Assembly (NCBI GenBank): GCA_030638785.1
Contig: DAOWDY010000215.1
Coordinates: 1 to 16,469, forward strand
Length of the DNA stretch: 16,469 nt
Origin: Candidatus Thorarchaeota archaeon
Lineage (GTDB): Archaea > Asgardarchaeota > Thorarchaeia > Thorarchaeales > Thorarchaeaceae
Reading direction: 5' to 3'
Shown here piece after piece: positions 13,621 through 16,469 of this stretch. The notes beneath the pieces are model-generated. The model did no database searches and was not told the origin of the DNA. It saw only the letters and a program-made list of their open reading frames with translations. Numbering within the stretch: position 1 is the first letter of the stretch; each line of letters opens with the position of its first letter. The position numbers and the translations under genes are program-made.

Positions 13621-14085
13621 TTAGAATACTTTCTGATATATGATGGCGTCTTCATCACCATAATAGTGTATATTACGTTTGATTGGCGTCATCCCCATCT
13701 CTCTATAGAATGACTGGGCACTCGCATTGCTCTCTCGCACTTCCAAAATACATAACGCTGCCTTGGCATCTATTAGAGATAAGAATACTTGATTCATTAG
13801 AGAACGAGCAATCCCCTTTCTTCTATGTCCTTGGTCAACAGCAAGATTGAGCAAGTGCCCTTTCTTCTCCAGTAAATTGTATTTCCAAACTACGTAAGCT
13901 ACAATGATGCCATCAACTGCAACAACTAGCATAGTTGTATCCCCATCATAATCGAGAACATGTCCCTGATTCTCTGCAAGAAACATGAAAAAAGATGGAT
14001 TCCAGGGATGTTTGAAGTATTCGTTTTCTATTCTTACTACATTTCTGACGTCTTTCATCAAGATAGGTCGAGTTTCGTATGTCAC
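13621..14085 (-). CDS. rimI: RimI/Ard1-type N-alpha-acetyltransferase (GNAT)
   Basis: This enzyme transfers acetyl from acetyl-CoA to protein N termini; archaeal RimI/Ard1 homologues act on many proteins, not only ribosomal S18. It shows the GNAT order: start TYETRPILMKDVRNVVRIEN, strand TMLVVAVDGIIVAYVVWKY, strand GHLLNLAV at 76-83 and the acetyl-CoA loop HRRKGIA at 87-93. LEVRESNASAQSFYREMGM follows at 114-132, then the C-terminal RNIHYYGDEDAIIYQK, typical of this subfamily. The length of 154 residues is normal. The start is GTG 14085, with GGTGG about 10 nt upstream. It is convergent with the giant gene, with only one base between the two stop codons. Confidence 0.9.
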   Translation of the reverse strand: MTYETRPILMKDVRNVVRIENEYFKHPWNPSFFMFLAENQGHVLDYDGDTTMLVVAVDGIIVAYVVWKYNLLEKKGHLLNLAVDQGHRRKGIARSLMNQVFLSLIDAKAALCILEVRESNASAQSFYREMGMTPIKRNIHYYGDEDAIIYQKVF

Positions 14086-14144
14086 AGAATTCTTCCACCA
14101 TCACATCTGTTACTTACCTTTCATTACCGTAAGCTGAACTTCCT

Positions 14145-14477
14145 CTAATCATTTACTGGATTTCCGCAACGAAGACAATAATCCGCATTCATGGGGAGTT
14201 TCTCATTGCACTGTACACAAGTGATAACATGTTGCGGTTTAACTTTGTCACGGTAGGATCCGAATCTATTAAGCTGGCAGATTAACACGCCCGTGACCAA
14301 GATGGCCACACAGATGTAGAACAGTCCAGTCGTTCCCAGATCGCCTACAAAGAAGAATGGGAAGATAAAGAAAAAGCCAGACGCTGTTTCGCTACTTGAT
14401 AATGCAAGAATTACTAATCCGAAAGAGATCAGTATGAATCCTAGAAACATCAGAGAGCCATAATTACGAATTCTCAT
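14145..14477 (-). CDS. Two-helix membrane protein with C-terminal zinc ribbon, DUF131-like
   Basis: The protein has 110 residues. Membrane helix 1 spans about 8-27 (LMFLGFILISFGLVILAL), a hydrophobic loop FFFIFPFFFVG lies at 35-45, and helix 2 spans about 51-68 (GLFYICVAILVTGVLI). A basic stretch follows (NRFGSYRDKVKP), then a cytosolic zinc ribbon: C87-x2-C90, ten residues, C101-x2-C104-G. The helix / FP-loop / helix layout resembles the archaeal DUF131 family, whose loop typically reads GPIPI. Its function is unknown. The start is ATG 14477. It lies upstream of rimI on the same strand, 59 nt away, and could be co-transcribed with it. Confidence 0.72.
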   Translation of the reverse strand: MRIRNYGSLMFLGFILISFGLVILALSSSETASGFFFIFPFFFVGDLGTTGLFYICVAILVTGVLICQLNRFGSYRDKVKPQHVITCVQCNEKLPMNADYCLRCGNPVND

Positions 14478-14484
14478 TTATCTG

Positions 14485-14523
14485 CCTCAGAGCATCCGAG
14501 AGTGTCTAACGTAATTTCTGAGG
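14485..14523. repeat. Inverted repeat in the divergent spacer before the pseudo-GTPase gene
   Basis: CCTCAGA (14485-14491) and TCTGAGG (14517-14523) are perfect 7-bp inverted copies with a 25-nt loop. They lie just upstream of the minus-strand start at 14477. Their position suggests a control site, but chance is possible at this length. Confidence 0.25.
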
Positions 14524-14621
14524 ATAATGTTCAATAAGTTAACGTTTTGCTTCTCGCGCAAGACATATCAATGATACAATGTGTTGAAAAAAGAACGAGT
14601 AAACGATAGAGGATTTCAAAG

Positions 14622-15089
14622 ATGGCTGGAAAGAAGAAGGGGTCTGTATCCACGAAACAGAAAAGATACCTCTTCAAGGTTACAGTAGTAGGACCGGATG
14701 ATGCTCTTCTAGAGAAGGTGTTGGGAGTTGTCAATCAGAGTAGTGTTGCTATTGATGGAATCCGAATTGGGGCCACTGATGTTGAAACTGATGATTCCAA
14801 AGTCCGAGCAGTCACTTGGTCTCCTAGACACTCTGTACTAGATGTTCTATTATCAGTTACTTTTGCTGGAGCAAATGCAGTCGTAATTATTTTGAACGAT
14901 AAAGACCCTGATATAGAGGCCATCTATAGAAAGGAGATCGTTGACCGTCTTGGAAGTGATACTCCTACCCGTGTTCTTACAGTAGGAACTGGAATAGATG
15001 AATTCAAACAACATGAGATACTCACCATGTTCGAGGAGTTATTCCAAGCAGTCCTTAAGGACAAACAAAAGAACTCTAAAAGTGTGTAA
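14622..15089 (+). CDS. Ras-like small GTPase fold with degenerate nucleotide-binding motifs
   Basis: The layout matches a small Ras/Rab/Arf-type G domain. It has a basic N terminus (MAGKKKGSVSTKQKRY), then beta-1 LFKVTVVG at 17-24. A helix and a strand pair VAIDGIRIG, then KVRAVTWSP at 60-68, sit where the family has its switch and DxxG strand. SVLDVLLSVTFAGANAVVII at 71-90 corresponds to the 'ga-gvilvyD' segment. RVLTVGTGIDEF at 117-128 corresponds to the (N/T)KxD loop. The binding motifs have decayed: after G24 the GKS/T is replaced by LLE, DxxG reads WSPR, and NKxD reads TGID. It is probably a non-hydrolysing pseudo-GTPase, perhaps a regulatory or scaffolding partner. GAGG lies about 10 nt before the ATG. 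Asgard archaea are known for many small-GTPase paralogues. Confidence 0.68.
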   Translation: MAGKKKGSVSTKQKRYLFKVTVVGPDDALLEKVLGVVNQSSVAIDGIRIGATDVETDDSKVRAVTWSPRHSVLDVLLSVTFAGANAVVIILNDKDPDIEAIYRKEIVDRLGSDTPTRVLTVGTGIDEFKQHEILTMFEELFQAVLKDKQKNSKSV

Positions 15090-15109
15090 TACCTTCGTGA
15101 TGGAAACCC

Positions 15110-15115
15110 TTTTTT
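15110..15115 (+). terminator. T tract after the pseudo-GTPase gene
   Basis: A run of six T lies 21 nt after the stop at 15089, of the kind that ends transcripts in archaea. The same stretch (TTCTAAAC) is also the best TATA-like candidate for the next gene, so either role is possible. Confidence 0.3.
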
Positions 15116-15148
15116 CTAAACTTCGTGCCCCTGAGGATAGGTGCTTAC

Positions 15149-16102
15149 ATGGATTCAGAACAAAATAGGTCTGATGAATATTGGATGGGTGTTCGAGACG
15201 CCCTACGTATGGTTGATTCATTCTACAAGTGGTCAAAAGTAAACGAGGATCGTGCAAAACCACTTGAAGAATTTCTCTCCAATGGGCTTGTAGCTGCTGC
15301 AAAACGATGCGAGAGTTGTCTTCACAAGCAGCTTGGTATCGAATTCACCTCTGAAGAGGAGATGGAATTTCCCCTAGAAACACCATCCTTTGATTCAGAA
15401 CCTCCATCTATAGAAGAATCAAGTGAGCCTTCCATAGAGAATGAAGATTCAGGAAGTTTCCCACCAGAAATAGTACTCGAACCTGAGGGATCTGATGAAG
15501 CTGCTGAGATTCCTGTTGAAGTTGAACCAGAATTCGTTTCTTCTGATGACTCTCTTAGTATTGAATCCATAGGTGCCTCGGAAGGTTCCCTAGATGAGGA
15601 TTCTATAGTTCATGGCGAACCTAGAGATTTCTCAGACGATTTTATACTTGTTGAGCCAGATCCTCTCGTTGTAGCACCTGAAACCGATGGCATAGAAACC
15701 CCCCAAGATGGTACAAAGGATGCAATACCCTCAATGGAGGACATCACTATTGACGAACAGGATGATGCTGATGAAACCTCAGAAGCACCTCCAGTTTCAT
15801 CTGAAGAAGAATTGACTGTTGAACGTCCCCGAAATACTTGGGACACCTCCTCTGAAGATCCATTAGAGGAACCTAAGGCACCCCCTCCAGCACCTGAAAT
15901 GCCCTCGCCTGAGGATTCCATAGAACCTCCGAAAGTGTGGAGCCCTATGGATGATCCCTCCCCTGAAACACTCATAGAAGAGGAATCTGCTGAAGAAGGC
16001 GAAGATAGCACAGAAACTCCTCCGGCCCCTCCTCCACCAGAGAGTGAAGAGAGCGAAGAAGAACGTAGAAGACGCGCAAGACGTCTTTTCTTTGGTGCTT
16101 AG
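15149..16102 (+). CDS. Acidic, proline-rich, largely disordered protein with basic C-terminal tail
   Basis: I do not recognise a family. From ATG 15149 (AGGTG 5 nt upstream) it has 317 residues; an upstream GTG at 15125 is the less likely start. Residues 1-65 are helical and folded-looking (DEYWMGVRDALRMVDSFYKW, EDRAKPLEEFLSNGLVAAAK) and end in CESC. The remaining 250 residues are dominated by E, D, S and P and are surely disordered. Two proline clusters stand out, APPPAP near 244-249 and PPAPPPP near 291-297. The protein ends in a strong basic block, RRRRARRLFFGA. Proline clusters are typical ligands for profilin, SH3 or WW domains, and the acidic linker plus basic tail suggests an adaptor. 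There is no membrane segment. It follows the pseudo-GTPase gene on the same strand. Confidence 0.7.
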   Translation: MDSEQNRSDEYWMGVRDALRMVDSFYKWSKVNEDRAKPLEEFLSNGLVAAAKRCESCLHKQLGIEFTSEEEMEFPLETPSFDSEPPSIEESSEPSIENEDSGSFPPEIVLEPEGSDEAAEIPVEVEPEFVSSDDSLSIESIGASEGSLDEDSIVHGEPRDFSDDFILVEPDPLVVAPETDGIETPQDGTKDAIPSMEDITIDEQDDADETSEAPPVSSEEELTVERPRNTWDTSSEDPLEEPKAPPPAPEMPSPEDSIEPPKVWSPMDDPSPETLIEEESAEEGEDSTETPPAPPPPESEESEEERRRRARRLFFGA

Positions 16103-16129
16103 AAGACAAAGGACACATTGCAGTGGGAT

Positions 16130-16469
16130 TCAGTAAAGTACGGAACACACTGGACAAACTGGATTACGGGCAATGTCAATAAGATCGAAGCTTAATGAGT
16201 GAATATCTACTGTCATCATCTTACCTGCAAGTTTAGGATCTCTTCCTATTGTAAGCAGAAACACTTCACGGGCGATAATCCCCGATATAAAGGATAGAAG
16301 TGATGGAGAAACTCCGATATGCTCAGCTGTTGTTTTATGATTGTCTTTTGCATCCCCTAGAGTGCATGAGAAGCATCCTGTTGTTCCCGGAATGAAAGTG
16401 GAGAGATTTGCATAGTACTCAACAGCTCCTGCAAAGACATAGGGCTTTCCAAGACCTACGCTAGCATGA
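16130..16469 (-). CDS. E1/ThiF/MoeB-like activating enzyme, C-terminal part, cut by window edge
   Basis: The minus-strand frame is open from the right edge to TGA 16130-16132, giving the last 112 residues. They read GLGKPYVFAGAVEYYANL, then STFIPGTTGCFSCTLGDA, GVSPSLLSFISGIIAREVFL, LTIGRDPKLAGKMMTVDIH and ARNPVCPVCSVLY. This is the C-terminal half of the ThiF/MoeB/E1 fold, which adenylates the C terminus of ubiquitin-like or sulfur-carrier proteins. CFSC and CPVC form the usual structural zinc site. The N-terminal ATP-binding half lies outside the window, so its partner cannot be told: ubiquitin-like conjugation, tRNA thiolation and molybdopterin or thiamine synthesis are all possible. It is convergent with the acidic-protein gene, 27 bp apart. 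Confidence 0.82.
   Translation of the reverse strand, partial: HASVGLGKPYVFAGAVEYYANLSTFIPGTTGCFSCTLGDAKDNHKTTAEHIGVSPSLLSFISGIIAREVFLLTIGRDPKLAGKMMTVDIHSLSFDLIDIARNPVCPVCSVLY

Noticed and set aside
14145..14477. Two-helix protein as a rhomboid or secretion component
   Set aside because: Too short, with no catalytic residues; the helix-loop-helix plus zinc ribbon fits a DUF131-like protein better.
15610..16011. Minus-strand Ser/Gly-rich frame of 133 residues
   Set aside because: It mirrors the acidic, proline-rich plus-strand gene and has no start signals.
1..16469. CRISPR arrays, tRNA or rRNA genes, insertion sequences
   Set aside because: I saw no direct repeats with regular spacers, no cloverleaf-like segments with the T-loop consensus, and no transposase motifs in any frame.

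Overview
The window looks archaeal, and an Asgard-type lineage (for example Thorarchaeota) is the best guess. This is inferred from gene content; there is no rRNA or other marker here to prove it. Direct clues are A/T-rich TATA elements about 25 nt before start sites, GGTG/GGGG-type ribosome binding sites mixed with apparently leaderless genes, an archaeal/plant-type D-aminoacyl-tRNA deacylase (DTD2), a RimI/Ard1-type N-acetyltransferase, a small two-helix membrane protein with a zinc ribbon, a Ras-like fold whose GTPase motifs have decayed, an E1/ThiF-like enzyme, and several long coiled-coil proteins. I see no rRNA, tRNA, CRISPR array, transposase, phage gene or origin.

Left part (1-5400): mostly small genes in mixed orientation. 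A PRC-barrel-like gene runs off the left edge and is divergent from nnrE (NAD(P)H-hydrate epimerase). Then come a 95-residue protein with its own promoter, a divergent beta-carbonic-anhydrase-like protein, and a convergent PD-(D/E)XK nuclease-like gene that shares its stop palindrome. A 164-residue unknown follows, then a winged-helix gene that appears frameshifted near its 5' end, and a minus-strand gene of unknown function that appears cut by an in-frame TGA near its N terminus.

Middle part (5400-13620): five co-directional genes. They are a 412-residue coiled-coil protein, DTD2, a 362-residue coiled-coil protein with four 30-residue repeats, a 268-residue protein with a Cys4 cluster, and a 1300-residue protein. 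The giant has a winged-helix domain at the N terminus, about 1,080 residues of helical coiled coil, and a C-terminal domain resembling the phospholipase-D-like effector domain of TrmB regulators. This architecture is the most unusual object in the window. It could bridge DNA to something distant, act in chromosome organisation, or be an outsized regulator.

Right part (13620-16469): a RimI acetyltransferase and a membrane/zinc-ribbon gene on the minus strand. Next, on the plus strand, are a pseudo-GTPase-like protein and an acidic, proline-rich, largely disordered protein with a basic tail. The C-terminal third of an E1/ThiF-like activating enzyme runs off the right edge on the minus strand.

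Several spacers carry regulatory structure. Two divergent gene pairs each have a single palindromic TATA element. A hairpin covers the ribosome binding site of the carbonic-anhydrase-like gene. A perfect 12-bp palindrome lies just after the TATA-like box of the 362-residue gene, and an 8-bp inverted repeat starts at the first codon of the winged-helix gene.
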